Assembly: GCA_963800275.1 (NCBI GenBank)
Contig: CAWDAI010000006.1
Coordinates: 186,001 to 250,000, forward strand
Direction: 5' to 3'
Source: JAFMJV01 sp963800275
GTDB taxonomy: Bacteria; Chloroflexota; Limnocylindria; Limnocylindrales; CSP1-4
DNA: 64,000 nt
The notes below the pieces were generated by a model. It ran no database searches, was not told the DNA's origin, and worked only from the letters and a program-made list of their open reading frames with translations. This document shows, piece after piece, positions 33,107 to 42,478 of the stretch. The first letter of the stretch is position 1; every line of letters begins with the position of its first letter. A program made the position numbers and the translations under genes.

Positions 33107-34080
33107 GGCGTCACCTCCGCCCGCGCAGCATCCGACACCACCCGCCAGCAGCGCGCGCGGTGGCCGGCCTCGAGCTCCACGTAGGGCGGGGCCGCGCTAC
33201 ACGCCTCGTACACCAGCGGGCATCGGGGCGCGAAGCGGCAGCCCGCGATGGGCTCGCGCAGATCCGGCGGCGCCCCCCGCAGGAAGGCCGGCGGGCTCGC
33301 GTCGTACAGGCTCGGGATGCTTGCCAGCAGGCGCTGGGTGTAGGGGTCGGCGGGAGCGCCCAGCACCTGCTCGGCGCTGCCCAGCTCGCGCACCTGGCCG
33401 GCATAGACCACGGCCACCTCGTCACACAGGTCGGACGCGAGGGCCAGGTCGTGGGTGATGAAGAGCATGGAGATGTGGCGGCTCGCCTTGAGCTCCTTGA
33501 GCAGGTTCATGATCTGGGCCTGGATGCTCACGTCGAGCGCGCTGGTGGGCTCGTCGAGGATGAGCAGCGACGGATCGTTGGTCAACGCGGAGGCGATCAT
33601 CACGCGCTGCTTCATGCCGCCCGACAGCTCATGGGGATAGCGCTGGGCGATCGCGGCGGGCAGGCCCACCTGCACCAGCAGCTCGGCCACGCGTGCCCGC
33701 ACCTCGCGCTTGCCCAGCCCGTCCACGCGCAGGCGCTCTCCGACCTGGTCGCCGACCCGGATGACCGGGTTGAGCGAGTGCATCGCACCCTGGAAGACCA
33801 TGGCCATCCGACTCCAGCGGATCCGCCGCCGGAAGGACTCGTCGTCGAACCCGGTGAGCTCCTCGTCCCCGAGGCGGATCGAGCCGCGGGCGAGGCTGCC
33901 GTTGCCCGGCAGCAGTCGCATGAGGGCGACCGCCAGGCTGGTCTTGCCGCTGCCCGACTCGCCGATGACACCGAGCGCCTGGCCTTCTGCAAGATCGAAG
34001 CTGATGCCGTCCACCGCCCGCAGCGGACCACGCTCGGTGCGGTACTCGACCACCAGGTCACGCACCTCCAGCAGGGCCAT
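33103..34080 (-). CDS. peptide-type ABC transporter ATPase (DppD/OppD-like)
   Basis: A 325-residue ATPase partner of the preceding one. It shows Walker A IGESGSGKTSLAVALM, Q-loop MVFQGAMHSLNPVIRVGDQV, signature LSGGMKQRVMIASAL, Walker B LLILDEPTSALD, the H-loop FITHDLALASD and the C-terminal GCRFAPRCPLVYEACS. ATG 34080 shares one base with the permease stop (TGATG); the frame upstream of it is only open by chance. Together with the other ATPase it would form the nucleotide-binding pair of one peptide importer. Confidence 0.88.
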   Translation of the reverse strand: MALLEVRDLVVEYRTERGPLRAVDGISFDLAEGQALGVIGESGSGKTSLAVALMRLLPGNGSLARGSIRLGDEELTGFDDESFRRRIRWSRMAMVFQGAMHSLNPVIRVGDQVGERLRVDGLGKREVRARVAELLVQVGLPAAIAQRYPHELSGGMKQRVMIASALTNDPSLLILDEPTSALDVSIQAQIMNLLKELKASRHISMLFITHDLALASDLCDEVAVVYAGQVRELGSAEQVLGAPADPYTQRLLASIPSLYDASPPAFLRGAPPDLREPIAGCRFAPRCPLVYEACSAAPPYVELEAGHRARCWRVVSDAARAEVTP

Positions 34081-35501
34081 CAGTCGCGCCGCAGCCGGGG
34101 ATTCACGACCGGCTCCATGGCCAGCGCCAGGAGCATGAAGGTCATGGCCGTGAGCACGATGAGCAAGCCCGGCGACACCACCCACCACCAGTAGCCAAGG
34201 AAGACGGCGCCGGTGCGGAAGCCGTCCTCGAGGATCTGGCCCCAGGTCGGGAGCGAGGGATCGCCCAGCCCCAGGAAGGAGAGACCGGCCTCGGCGAGGA
34301 TGACCGCGGGCACGAAGAAGATGAGCTGCGTGAACACGTACGGTGCGGTGTGCGGGAAGATGTGCCGCACCATGATCTGCCGGCTCGAAGCTCCCATCGC
34401 GCGCGCGGCCTCCACCTCCTGGCTGCCGGAGAGCCCCAGCACCATCGAGCGCACGAGGATGGTCAACCCCGGCCAGCTGAACGCCACCAGCAGCAGCAGG
34501 ATCAGCCACAGCTGGGCCCCGAAGACGAAGACGAAGAAGATCAGCAGCGGCAGCAAGGGCACGTTGTTGACCACGTCCGCGGCGCGCTGGATGAGCAGGT
34601 CGACGCGGCCGCCGCGATAGCCGCTGAGCAGGCCCAGGCTGGTGCCGATGACGGTGCTGACCGTGGCCGCGGCGATACCGATGAGCAAGGCCACCGGCAG
34701 ACCGAAGGCGAGGCCCTGTGCCAGGTCGCGCCCGGAGGCATCGGTGCCGAGCAGGCCGAAGACGGTCCCGCCGACCACGAAGCGGACCCACTCGATCGAA
34801 TCCTCCGGGCTGGCGAGGGCCGCACGCACCTGCGCGCTGTACTCCCCTTGGAGCGGCGCCAGCACCCCGTCGGGCCCAGGTGCGCCGAAGAGGGCTGCGG
34901 TCGGGTCCGCTGCGACATCGCTCGCGGTCAGCTCCAGGCCGTAGGCCTCGTTGAGGGCATCCGCGGTCGCTTGCGCGACCTCGGACTCCGAGGTCAGCAG
35001 GACGCGCAGGGGGGTCTGGTCGTGGCGCACGTACGGCGGCTCCTCACCCGGGCGAGGGCCCCGGATCGTCGTGCGCAGGAGGGGTACGGACGTGCCGTCC
35101 GGCCGCAGGAGCGTCACGCTCAAGGCCGGCGGACGCTCGCTGAAGGTGACCGGTCCCAGGCTGAAGGAGAGGAAGGTCGGCGCCGCATCTGCGGCCTGGT
35201 CGAAGACCAGGTCGTAGACCTCGACGCGGCCATCGCCGCGCTCGGTGGTCTCGCCCGGCTCGCTCGACTCGAGCACCTGGTGCTCGACGACGTCGCCACC
35301 GAGCAGCGCGGTCCAGGCCGGGGGCACGGCCTTGGGGTAGTCGGCCCAGACCGCGGGGTTGGACCAGCGCGCCGGGCCGAAGTCGAGGGGGAAGGTGATC
35401 AGCACCAGCAGGCTCGTGCCCAGCAGTACCAGCATCAGGGCTACGCCCACTTTGCCCGCGGTGCTGGCGAGGACGGCGCGCCACAGGCTTCGCCGTTTCA
35501 C
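34080..35501 (-). CDS. peptide-type ABC transporter permease (DppC-like) with a large extracytoplasmic insert
   Basis: A 473-residue protein, far longer than the roughly 300 residues usual for DppC/OppC. The first membrane helix (about residues 16-38) is followed by about 200 non-membrane residues (42-245) with strand-like segments, then the normal core beginning LLGTDASGRDLAQGLAFGLP. The EAA loop reads EAARAMGASSRQIMVRHIFP and the end reads LSFLGLGDPSLPTWGQIL. The insert would face outside and could help dock the unusual 803-residue binding protein. GTG 35501 overlaps the upstream permease stop (GTGA). Confidence 0.83.
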   Translation of the reverse strand: MKRRSLWRAVLASTAGKVGVALMLVLLGTSLLVLITFPLDFGPARWSNPAVWADYPKAVPPAWTALLGGDVVEHQVLESSEPGETTERGDGRVEVYDLVFDQAADAAPTFLSFSLGPVTFSERPPALSVTLLRPDGTSVPLLRTTIRGPRPGEEPPYVRHDQTPLRVLLTSESEVAQATADALNEAYGLELTASDVAADPTAALFGAPGPDGVLAPLQGEYSAQVRAALASPEDSIEWVRFVVGGTVFGLLGTDASGRDLAQGLAFGLPVALLIGIAAATVSTVIGTSLGLLSGYRGGRVDLLIQRAADVVNNVPLLPLLIFFVFVFGAQLWLILLLLVAFSWPGLTILVRSMVLGLSGSQEVEAARAMGASSRQIMVRHIFPHTAPYVFTQLIFFVPAVILAEAGLSFLGLGDPSLPTWGQILEDGFRTGAVFLGYWWWVVSPGLLIVLTAMTFMLLALAMEPVVNPRLRRD

Positions 35502-36556
35502 TGGTAGCGCACCCGCGGGTCGAGGAAGACGTAGAGGACCTCCAGCAGCAGCCGTGCCGCCACGTAGATGAGCGTGAACATGAAGGTCAGCCCGATGATG
35601 ATGGACTCGTCGGGCTGGCCGGAGAAGGTCTTGAAGTAGAGCTGGCCCATGCCCTCCCAGGCGAAGACCGTCTCGATGAGGATCGAGCCCCCGAGGGTCG
35701 CTGCCAGCCCCAGGATGAGCCCGGTCACGATGGGCGGCGCGGCCACGCGCAGGATGTGCCGTCGGCGGATCAGCCCCTCCGGCAGGCCCTTGGCTCGGGC
35801 CACCGTGACGTGGTCGGAGAGGGCCACGTTGAGGGTCATCGTGCGGATCACGTAGATCGACGGCCCGATGCTCACCAGCACCAGCGTCAGGACGGGCAGG
35901 AGGGCATGCCGCGCGAGATCGAGGAAGGAGGCGACCGGACCCTCCGGTGGGGGTGTCGAGTACATCCCGCCCGAGGGCAGGATCCGCAGCCAGAAGCTGA
36001 AGACGAGGATGAGCAGGATGCCCGCCCACCACGCCGGCAGGCCGTTGGTGATGGCGGCCACGTAGGACACGAAGCGGTCGGCCCGCGAGCCGGGCCGCGT
36101 CGAGAGCCAGACGCCGACCGTGAGGCCGATGAAGGCGGTGATGAGCAACGAGGTCGTGAGCAGCATGACCGTGCGCGGCAGGCGCTCGAGGATGATGTCA
36201 GCCACGCTGTTGGAGCCGTCAGCGGCGCGGATGGACCGGGCCTCGCCGAGGTTGAACACGAGCACCTGGGCGACCACTGCGGGCAGGCGCTCGTACCACG
36301 CTCGATCGAGTCCGTACGAAGCCTCCAGCTCCGCCCGTCGCGTGGCGATGATCTCCTCCACCGCGTCGGGGTCCTTGACCGTCTCGGACAGGCTCGTGCG
36401 CATCCCGCGCAGCTCCTCGCCGACCTGCGCCTGCAGGATGTTGTCCGAGTAGCCCGTGGCGCCAAGCGTGAGCACCAGCAGCACGAGCACGATGATGAGC
36501 ACCGCGCCCAGGCTCGCGGCCCGGACCAGGATGGGGCGCAGCAGCGACGAGCTCAC
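35498..36556 (-). CDS. peptide-type ABC transporter permease (DppB-like)
   Basis: A 352-residue permease with an N-terminal helix, a soluble segment (about residues 36-100) and a five-helix core. The EAA motif is VARAKGLPEGLIRRRHILR, with IETVFAWEGMGQLYFKTFSG following, both typical of DppB/OppB. The start is GTG 36556, 48 bases after the binding-protein stop. It pairs with the DppC-like protein to form the channel. Confidence 0.86.
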   Translation of the reverse strand: MSSSLLRPILVRAASLGAVLIIVLVLLVLTLGATGYSDNILQAQVGEELRGMRTSLSETVKDPDAVEEIIATRRAELEASYGLDRAWYERLPAVVAQVLVFNLGEARSIRAADGSNSVADIILERLPRTVMLLTTSLLITAFIGLTVGVWLSTRPGSRADRFVSYVAAITNGLPAWWAGILLILVFSFWLRILPSGGMYSTPPPEGPVASFLDLARHALLPVLTLVLVSIGPSIYVIRTMTLNVALSDHVTVARAKGLPEGLIRRRHILRVAAPPIVTGLILGLAATLGGSILIETVFAWEGMGQLYFKTFSGQPDESIIIGLTFMFTLIYVAARLLLEVLYVFLDPRVRYQ

Positions 36557-36604
36557 GAGCCGGTCTGGCCCTCCCTGGGTCTCGCTAGATGGTCGGACCC
36601 AAGG

Positions 36605-39016
36605 TCAGGGCAGGACCTCCAGGTCGACCCGGCGCTCATCGATCAGCGCCAGGGCATCACTCTCGGCGGCCAGGAAGAGCTGGTAGAAGCCGGGGAACAA
36701 GGAGCCGGTGATGTCGGCGGGGATGGTCACGCTGAAGGCACCATCGGCGCCTGCCTCGGCGTCCCCCGAAGCCACCACCTCACCCACGGCCGGGTCCAGC
36801 AGGAGGTAGCGCATGGCCACCGTCCCGGGTCCGTCCACGGCCGCCTCGACCACGGCAGCCTCACCCGGCACCACCGGCTCGGCGGTGACGTCCGTGATGG
36901 CCAGGGTCGGCGGATCGCCGCGGTAGAAGTCGCCAGCCGTGAAGGGATAGGTCGGATCCCGGAAGGCGTCCAGCTCGGCGAACTGGGCCGGTGGGTCGAA
37001 GCGCTCGAGATAGAAGGGCCCCTGGCTGATCACCAGGTGGTCCTTCTCGTCGAACCAGTCCTGCGCCGCCTGGTATCTGGCCATGGCCTCGTCGGGCGTG
37101 ACCAGCGTGCGGTCGCCGAACTGGAACACGCCCGCGGGCACGAAGTCGTCGCGCTCGAACCCGCGCAGCGTGCGATCCACCAGCTGGGCGTCGCGCTTGA
37201 GCACGAGCGACAGCCAGGGCACGCTGAAGCGACTGGCCGCGGTATCGCTGTAGGCCGCTCGCCGCTCGTTGAAGACGAGCTCGTCCATGGCCGCCTTGAC
37301 CTCCCACGGCATGTCGAAGCCGGTGGGGCTGGCGTAGGCTGCGATGTAGTCGTCATCGAAGTGCCAGTAGTCGGTATAGACCTCCAGGCGGTCGTCGTCG
37401 GTGAGGCGGTAGCCCTTGAACGTCTCCAGCACCGGTCGTGCGGTCACCGCCAGCGCCGTCTCGATCTTGGCTTTCTCGGGGTCGTAGGCCATGTCGAAAC
37501 CCTGGGCGATCGAGTAGACCGCGTCGGCCAGGGTGATGGGCTGGCCGTCGTGCCAGTTCGCGCTCGTGTACTTGGAGTAGTCGAAGGTGACTTTGCTCAC
37601 GGCGGTCGTGCCGGCCGCCACGGGCACCCAGGCCTTGGTTTCGACATCCCAGGTGAGGGCATCGGCAGGGACGTCCATGGTGCCGTCCGGCCCCGCGGTC
37701 TCGACCTCGTATTCCGCCCGGAACGGCTGCGGCAGGCCGGTGAAGGGATCGTTCCAGATGGGCGGGTCGGCCAGGTTTCGCCACACGTCCACGGAGTAGA
37801 CGTCGCCGAATCCGCCGACCGGGTTGTAGGTGGTGCGCTCTGTCCAGACCCACTGGTGACCGACGCGAACGTCGCCGCTGCCGGGCACGTGCGCCTCGCG
37901 CAGGGCCCACGGGTTGCGCGGCCCGGCCACGATGTCGGTCGTCAGACCCTCCACGTCGTCGAGCACGGGGAAGCTGTTGTCCACCGTCGCGAGCCAGACC
38001 CGGACCGACTCGTCGAGACCGGCCTCGGTCATGGTGCGGTAGATCTGGTTGCGCTCATCGAGGCTGGTGAACTGCCCGCGATAGAGCGTCTGGCCCAGCT
38101 GGTCGAGCTCGTCGTTCTCGTACTGCCAGAAGCCTTCCTCGCGCCAGCCCGGCATCTGGCCCAGCCAGGGCGCGATGTAGGCGTTGACGGCACCCACGTC
38201 GTAGCGACTGGCCGAGCTACGGCCCCAGCCCTCCGTGTAGATGTGCCACTCGAAGGAGGCAGGGTCCGAGGCGTAGACCTTCTGCAGGGCAGCCGCGAAC
38301 TGGTCATAGGTGATGGCCACCTCGAAGCCGGCGGCTTCCAGCTCCGAACGCACGAGGTCCGCGATGTCGCGACGCTCGTCCTCCACGCGACCGATGAGCT
38401 TGATGCGGATGGGCTGGCCCTCGTAGTGCCAGGTGCCATCCACCAGCTCCGCGCCGGCCGCGATCATGGCCTCCGAGATGAGGTCTCGGGCCAGCTCGGG
38501 GTCGTAGGTGATGCCTGAGCCACGGTCGATGTCGTAGATGGTCAGGAAGTCGGGGTCGCTGGGGCCGACCTGCGTGAGCATGGGCTGCGCCGCCCCGCGG
38601 TAGATGTCCTGGGCGATGGCCTCGCGGTTGACGAGGTACTGCATCGCCTGGCGCACCTCCTTGATGGAAAAGGGGTTCAGTTCGCCTTCGCGTGCAGGGG
38701 CCGGGTTGAGGATGAGGTCGACCTGGGTCGCGGGCGCGTCGATGAGACGGACGCCCTCGGTGCCGCGCAGGTCCTGGGCCGCCTCTGTCTTGAGCCCGAA
38801 GAGGTAGAGGTCCATGTTGCCGGCCTCGATGTCGAGGGGCGCACGGTCCACGAAGAAGCTGTTGAAGAGGAGGCGGTCGGCCGCCGGGCCGGGCCGGTCG
38901 GACGCGGGTTCGCTCGAGTCGTCCTGGGCCAGGGCCGTCCCCGGCAGCAGGCCGGCCACGAGGGCCAGGCCCAGGGCGAACGTGAGTGTTGCCCGCACGT
39001 TGGCGCGTCCGGTCAC
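36605..39016 (-). CDS. peptide-type ABC transporter substrate-binding protein (family 5, long form)
   Basis: An 803-residue exported protein with a Sec signal (TFALGLALVAGLLPGTALAQ). The family-5 features are spread over two parts: FSIKEVRQAMQYLVNREAIA and YDPELARDLISEAMIAAG early, then YTSANWHDGQPITLADAVYS and RYQAAQDWFDEKDHLVISQG later. Residues about 705-803 form a separate beta-sandwich-like tail. Usual family members are 500-600 residues. It should capture peptides or another solute for the two permeases downstream. It starts three bases after the BNR-protein stop, implying one transcript. Confidence 0.83.
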   Translation of the reverse strand: MTGRANVRATLTFALGLALVAGLLPGTALAQDDSSEPASDRPGPAADRLLFNSFFVDRAPLDIEAGNMDLYLFGLKTEAAQDLRGTEGVRLIDAPATQVDLILNPAPAREGELNPFSIKEVRQAMQYLVNREAIAQDIYRGAAQPMLTQVGPSDPDFLTIYDIDRGSGITYDPELARDLISEAMIAAGAELVDGTWHYEGQPIRIKLIGRVEDERRDIADLVRSELEAAGFEVAITYDQFAAALQKVYASDPASFEWHIYTEGWGRSSASRYDVGAVNAYIAPWLGQMPGWREEGFWQYENDELDQLGQTLYRGQFTSLDERNQIYRTMTEAGLDESVRVWLATVDNSFPVLDDVEGLTTDIVAGPRNPWALREAHVPGSGDVRVGHQWVWTERTTYNPVGGFGDVYSVDVWRNLADPPIWNDPFTGLPQPFRAEYEVETAGPDGTMDVPADALTWDVETKAWVPVAAGTTAVSKVTFDYSKYTSANWHDGQPITLADAVYSIAQGFDMAYDPEKAKIETALAVTARPVLETFKGYRLTDDDRLEVYTDYWHFDDDYIAAYASPTGFDMPWEVKAAMDELVFNERRAAYSDTAASRFSVPWLSLVLKRDAQLVDRTLRGFERDDFVPAGVFQFGDRTLVTPDEAMARYQAAQDWFDEKDHLVISQGPFYLERFDPPAQFAELDAFRDPTYPFTAGDFYRGDPPTLAITDVTAEPVVPGEAAVVEAAVDGPGTVAMRYLLLDPAVGEVVASGDAEAGADGAFSVTIPADITGSLFPGFYQLFLAAESDALALIDERRVDLEVLP

Positions 39017-39019
39017 GAT

Positions 39020-41248
39020 CTACTCCCCGCTATCCGAGGGCGCTGCGCTCGCCGGTGCTTCCGTCGCACGTGCCCCCTCGCTGCCGTTGCCGGCACCGGC
39101 GCTCGACTCCATCTCGTCGATGCGCTGGCCAAGCTGGTCGAGCATCGTGGCGATGTCGCCGAAGCCGAACTCGGTGAAGAACGACGTGCTGGCGCCATTG
39201 CCCGACTCGTCGAAGACGGTGATGGTCTGGCTGCCCTCGCTGGTGATGGGCATGTAGATGCGGGCGCTGAACTCGCCGTCCATGTTCGTGCGCAGCGTGC
39301 TGATGGTGCTGTCGCCGAGCTGGACGTACACGCCCATGTCGGGCTGGAAGGCGAAGCCCTGCAGCGTCACCTCCTGGCCACCGGGACCCGACGGCGGGCT
39401 GATGAAGATCTCCGGCGTGTCGATGGCCTCGATGCGTGCGGTCGCGACCTTCTGGTTGGCCGGGCCGAACTCGCCGAGACGGGCGTCGGACCAGACCAGG
39501 TGGACGTCATCCTCGGTCGCGGCCAGGCTGAAGTAGTCGCCGATGAAGAGGCCATTGGGGAAGGCGTAGTTGGGATTGGAGGGGAAGTCGGTCACCCGGG
39601 TGTCACCGACCTGCAGACCCAGCTCCTCGTTGGTGAAGCCGAAGGTCTGGCCCTGGTCGTCGGAGCGCGTGTAGTAGATGTTGTAGCTCGACTCGGTGGG
39701 GCTGTCGCGGAAGTCGCCCCACATGGCGTGGACCACGCCGTCCGGGCTGACGTCGATCGACGGGAACATCTGCGTATGCTCCGAATCGTCGTCATTGAGC
39801 ACCTTCGGCCGGGACCAGGTCCCGCCCTTGTCCATGGAGACGGTGAGGAAGACGTCGCCGTCGTCGCTGGGCTTGTCCGAGGGGCGGCCCACATAGGCCA
39901 CGTAGACCTCGCCTTCCGGCCCCGTCGCGATCTGGGGGAAGGCCGAGGCCCAGAAGCGGAAGTAGTTCGTGCGCGGCCGGAACTCGGGCTCGTTGAAGAC
40001 CGAGGCCACGACCGGTGTGGACCAGGTGTCGCCCCCGTCGGTCGAGGAGGCCACCTGGATCTCGGCGATGCCCTTCTGGGAGTCGTCATCGGTACTGTCC
40101 ATCCAGGCCACGTGCACCGTGCCGTCGGGCGCGACCGCGGGCTGGCTGCCCTGCACCACGCGCAACGTGCCCACCACGCCGGGCGCACCGCTGCCATCGC
40201 CGGTCTCACCGTACGCTCGGCGCACGACCGGGCTCACGGCCACCGGATCGGTCCAGGTCAGGCCGCCGTCCTCGGACTTGACCAGCTCGATGCTGGTGCG
40301 CATCTCGGTCGGCAGCAGGTTGGGGATCTCACCGATATAGAGGATCTCGTAGCTGATGTCGAAGTTGGTGTAGGTGACGTAGAGCACGTCCTGCTCCGAA
40401 CCGTCGACGCTGGGTCCGGAGGCCATCCAGGGCTTGTCCAGGAAGCTCATATCCACCGTGCCGCGGAGGCGCCCGAACCGGTCGCTCTCCAGGCCGTCGG
40501 TGTTGACCCGGCTGCGCGCCGAAGAGATCTGGATGGGCCAGGTGTAGCCCTCGTCCTCCGACTTGGCCACGGCGATGCTCGAGACCTGTGCCGAGACCTC
40601 GATGGGACCGAGGTTGAAGTCATCGACGCCGATGGAGATGTAGGCGAGGTAGACGTTGCCATCGCGGTCGAAGGCCACGACCGGGTCACCGCCCGAGCCA
40701 AGGTCCTCGGTCAGGTAGGGCACCTGGTTGGGGCCGTCCCAGCGCTCGCCGCCGTCGAAGCTGACGTACGTGGACATCGACGGGAAGGCGTAGTCGATGA
40801 CGCCCAGCAGGAGGTGCTGCGGATCCTCCGGATCGGCCTCGATCATGGGTTCGGTCTGGAAAGGGATGTTGCTGTAGTCGCGTGTTACCAGCAGGTTGCG
40901 CGAGAAGGCGGGGCCTGGATCGCGATAGGGGACCGGCGCGCCTGCGCCGGCCGCCTGGGTGCGCACGTCGCTGCTGAGGTCAGAACCGGTCCAGGGGTCG
41001 TAGGTGGGCATGTCGCCGGCACCCGGATCGACGCCTTTGGTGGCCAGCCACGACGGGCCGGAAAGGAACTGGCTGGCAGGTCCCAGCAGGTCGGCAGGAG
41101 ATGCACCCAGCAGCCCGATGACGTTGGAGGGATCCTGGCCCAGCGAGCCCTCTCCTTCTTCTCCCGCGGCGACCGGGAAGGCCAGGCTCAGCACGAACGT
41201 GAGGGACGTACCCAGCACGAGCGGCCAGGCGGATCGGGATGCGGACAT
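39020..41248 (-). CDS. exported BNR-repeat (sialidase-fold-like) protein with an IPT/TIG-like domain
   Basis: A 742-residue protein with a signal peptide (ATG 41248; LVLGTSLTFVLSLAFPVAAG). Residues about 130-580 contain at least five BNR/Asp-box-like repeats of the SxDxGxTW type (SFDGGERW, SEDEGYTW, SEDGGLTW, STDGGDTW, SMDKGGTW, SDDQGQTF), which mark a beta-propeller. Residues about 620-700 (TPEIFISPPSGPGGQEVTLQ) resemble an IPT/TIG immunoglobulin-like domain, and the tail is Ser/Ala/Gly-rich. No sialidase arginine triad is evident, so I do not call it a sialidase. It lies directly upstream of the peptide-transporter genes. Confidence 0.75.
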   Translation of the reverse strand: MSASRSAWPLVLGTSLTFVLSLAFPVAAGEEGEGSLGQDPSNVIGLLGASPADLLGPASQFLSGPSWLATKGVDPGAGDMPTYDPWTGSDLSSDVRTQAAGAGAPVPYRDPGPAFSRNLLVTRDYSNIPFQTEPMIEADPEDPQHLLLGVIDYAFPSMSTYVSFDGGERWDGPNQVPYLTEDLGSGGDPVVAFDRDGNVYLAYISIGVDDFNLGPIEVSAQVSSIAVAKSEDEGYTWPIQISSARSRVNTDGLESDRFGRLRGTVDMSFLDKPWMASGPSVDGSEQDVLYVTYTNFDISYEILYIGEIPNLLPTEMRTSIELVKSEDGGLTWTDPVAVSPVVRRAYGETGDGSGAPGVVGTLRVVQGSQPAVAPDGTVHVAWMDSTDDDSQKGIAEIQVASSTDGGDTWSTPVVASVFNEPEFRPRTNYFRFWASAFPQIATGPEGEVYVAYVGRPSDKPSDDGDVFLTVSMDKGGTWSRPKVLNDDDSEHTQMFPSIDVSPDGVVHAMWGDFRDSPTESSYNIYYTRSDDQGQTFGFTNEELGLQVGDTRVTDFPSNPNYAFPNGLFIGDYFSLAATEDDVHLVWSDARLGEFGPANQKVATARIEAIDTPEIFISPPSGPGGQEVTLQGFAFQPDMGVYVQLGDSTISTLRTNMDGEFSARIYMPITSEGSQTITVFDESGNGASTSFFTEFGFGDIATMLDQLGQRIDEMESSAGAGNGSEGARATEAPASAAPSDSGE

Positions 41249-41296
41249 CGTTCTCCTTGTCGAAGTGGGTGGGGCGGCGGCCTGAAGGTCAGTGAC

Positions 41297-41887
41297 TCAG
41301 CGCACGCGATCGAGGATGGTCAGCAGGCTGTCCAGCCGGTTGGCCACGGACATGAGCACTTCCGAGCGGAATTCTTCCATGGACGAATCGAAGGCGTTGG
41401 CGCCGGTCTCCACATAGGCATCGGTGTAGGCCTGCACGGAGTCGTAGTCGCCGAAGCGCCAGTCCAGGAACGTGGGCACCGCGTCATCGAGGCGCTTGAC
41501 GATCCGGCCCAGTCCGGCCGGATCGGACGCGAGCGCAAGGTCGCGGATACGGGCCAGCTGGGCCTCGGCTTCCGGACGCGTCTCCGGCAGCGCCTTGCGT
41601 AGCTCCACGAGCAACTGGCGATCCGCTTCCAGCGGCGAGTACAGCTTATCGAAACGGTCGAGCGACTTGCGCAGCTGGTCTCGCTCCTGCTCCAGCTGGC
41701 TGACCGTCTGCTGCAGGCTGCTGTTGTCCGCGCGCAGCTCCTCCACCGTGGGGGCAGAGCCTTCCAGCTCGGCACGCTCGGCATCGGTGGCAGTAGCGGT
41801 GAGCGCAGGCAGGGACATGGCCGTCGCGAGGACCACGGCGGTGACGAACCCACGTACGGGCGGGCGGGCGGACTCCTTCGTCAGCAT
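41297..41887 (-). CDS. exported coiled-coil protein of unknown function
   Basis: A 196-residue protein from ATG 41887. It has a signal peptide (FVTAVVLATAMSLPALTATA), a coiled coil at about residues 45-85 (VEELRADNSSLQQTVSQLEQ, then ERDQLRKSL) and a helical remainder (RIVKRLDDAVPTFLDW, EEFRSEVLMSVANRLDSLL). I recognise no family. It precedes the BNR protein by 48 bases and is probably the first gene of that transcript. It might tether or assemble the exported BNR protein; that is a guess from position only. Confidence 0.6.
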   Translation of the reverse strand: MLTKESARPPVRGFVTAVVLATAMSLPALTATATDAERAELEGSAPTVEELRADNSSLQQTVSQLEQERDQLRKSLDRFDKLYSPLEADRQLLVELRKALPETRPEAEAQLARIRDLALASDPAGLGRIVKRLDDAVPTFLDWRFGDYDSVQAYTDAYVETGANAFDSSMEEFRSEVLMSVANRLDSLLTILDRVR

Positions 41888-42044
41888 CGGTCGAGGCACC
41901 TCTCCGGTTGTGCTGCCGGGTTGGGCATCCCGGGATCGCAGGGGGCATCGCGCAGTGCGCCACTCCCTGATTGCGGTGGAGCCTACACCCTGCCTTGAGA
42001 GTGCGCCATCTCGCGTGTCACGCTTCGATGACAGCGCCCGGTCG

Positions 42045-42431
42045 TCAGTCGCGGAAGGCCGGCCGCAGCACCAGCACGACCAGGCCGAGTGACGCGACGA
42101 TGATCGACCCGTCGAAGGCGGCAGGATCGTCGAGGCCCAGGTCGAGAGCATCGACGTAGAGCATCACGCCGAGCATGAACGTGGCCAGCGTCAGGCCCGC
42201 CCACAAGGTGATGGCCAGGTCGAAGCGCCTTCGGACGGTCATCAGCAGGCCGCTCAGCACGAGCACCGCCGGGAAGAGCCAGCCGGTCGGGAAGAGGGAT
42301 GACTCCAGGTCGGCCAGGAAGAAGGCGCTGCCGAGCAGCAAGCCCAGCGCCAGGAAGGCGAGGCCGGTGGCGGTGAGCACCACCGTGGAGGCCGGTGGGG
42401 AAGTCGGTCGCTGCGGGCTGGCTGCGGTCAT
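42045..42431 (-). CDS. small four-helix membrane protein of unknown function
   Basis: A 128-residue protein with a hydrophilic N-terminus (MTAASPQRPTSPPAS) and about four membrane helices (VVLTATGLAFLALGLLLGSA, TGWLFPAVLVLSGLLMTV, AITLWAGLTLATFMLGVML, SIIVASLGLVVLVL). I do not recognise the family. I take ATG 42431; the frame continues to 42461 without support. It is divergent from the sugar-binding protein at 42479, with 47 bases between the starts, so the two promoters must overlap. Confidence 0.6.
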   Translation of the reverse strand: MTAASPQRPTSPPASTVVLTATGLAFLALGLLLGSAFFLADLESSLFPTGWLFPAVLVLSGLLMTVRRRFDLAITLWAGLTLATFMLGVMLYVDALDLGLDDPAAFDGSIIVASLGLVVLVLRPAFRD

Positions 42432-42478
42432 CGCGCCTATCCTATCGACCCATCCGCACACCGCCTCGGAGCTCGCCG

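Noticed and set aside
35756..38518. 920-codon open frame on the plus strand
   Set aside because: It is antisense to the binding-protein and permease genes, has His/Gly/Arg-rich composition without any domain, and is a by-product of high G+C.
39020..41248. Calling the BNR protein a sialidase
   Set aside because: Asp-box repeats alone occur in many propellers, and I could not see the arginine triad or other catalytic residues.
39500..41602. 700-codon open frame on the plus strand
   Set aside because: Antisense to the BNR-repeat gene; the repeats and signal peptide on the minus strand decide the matter.
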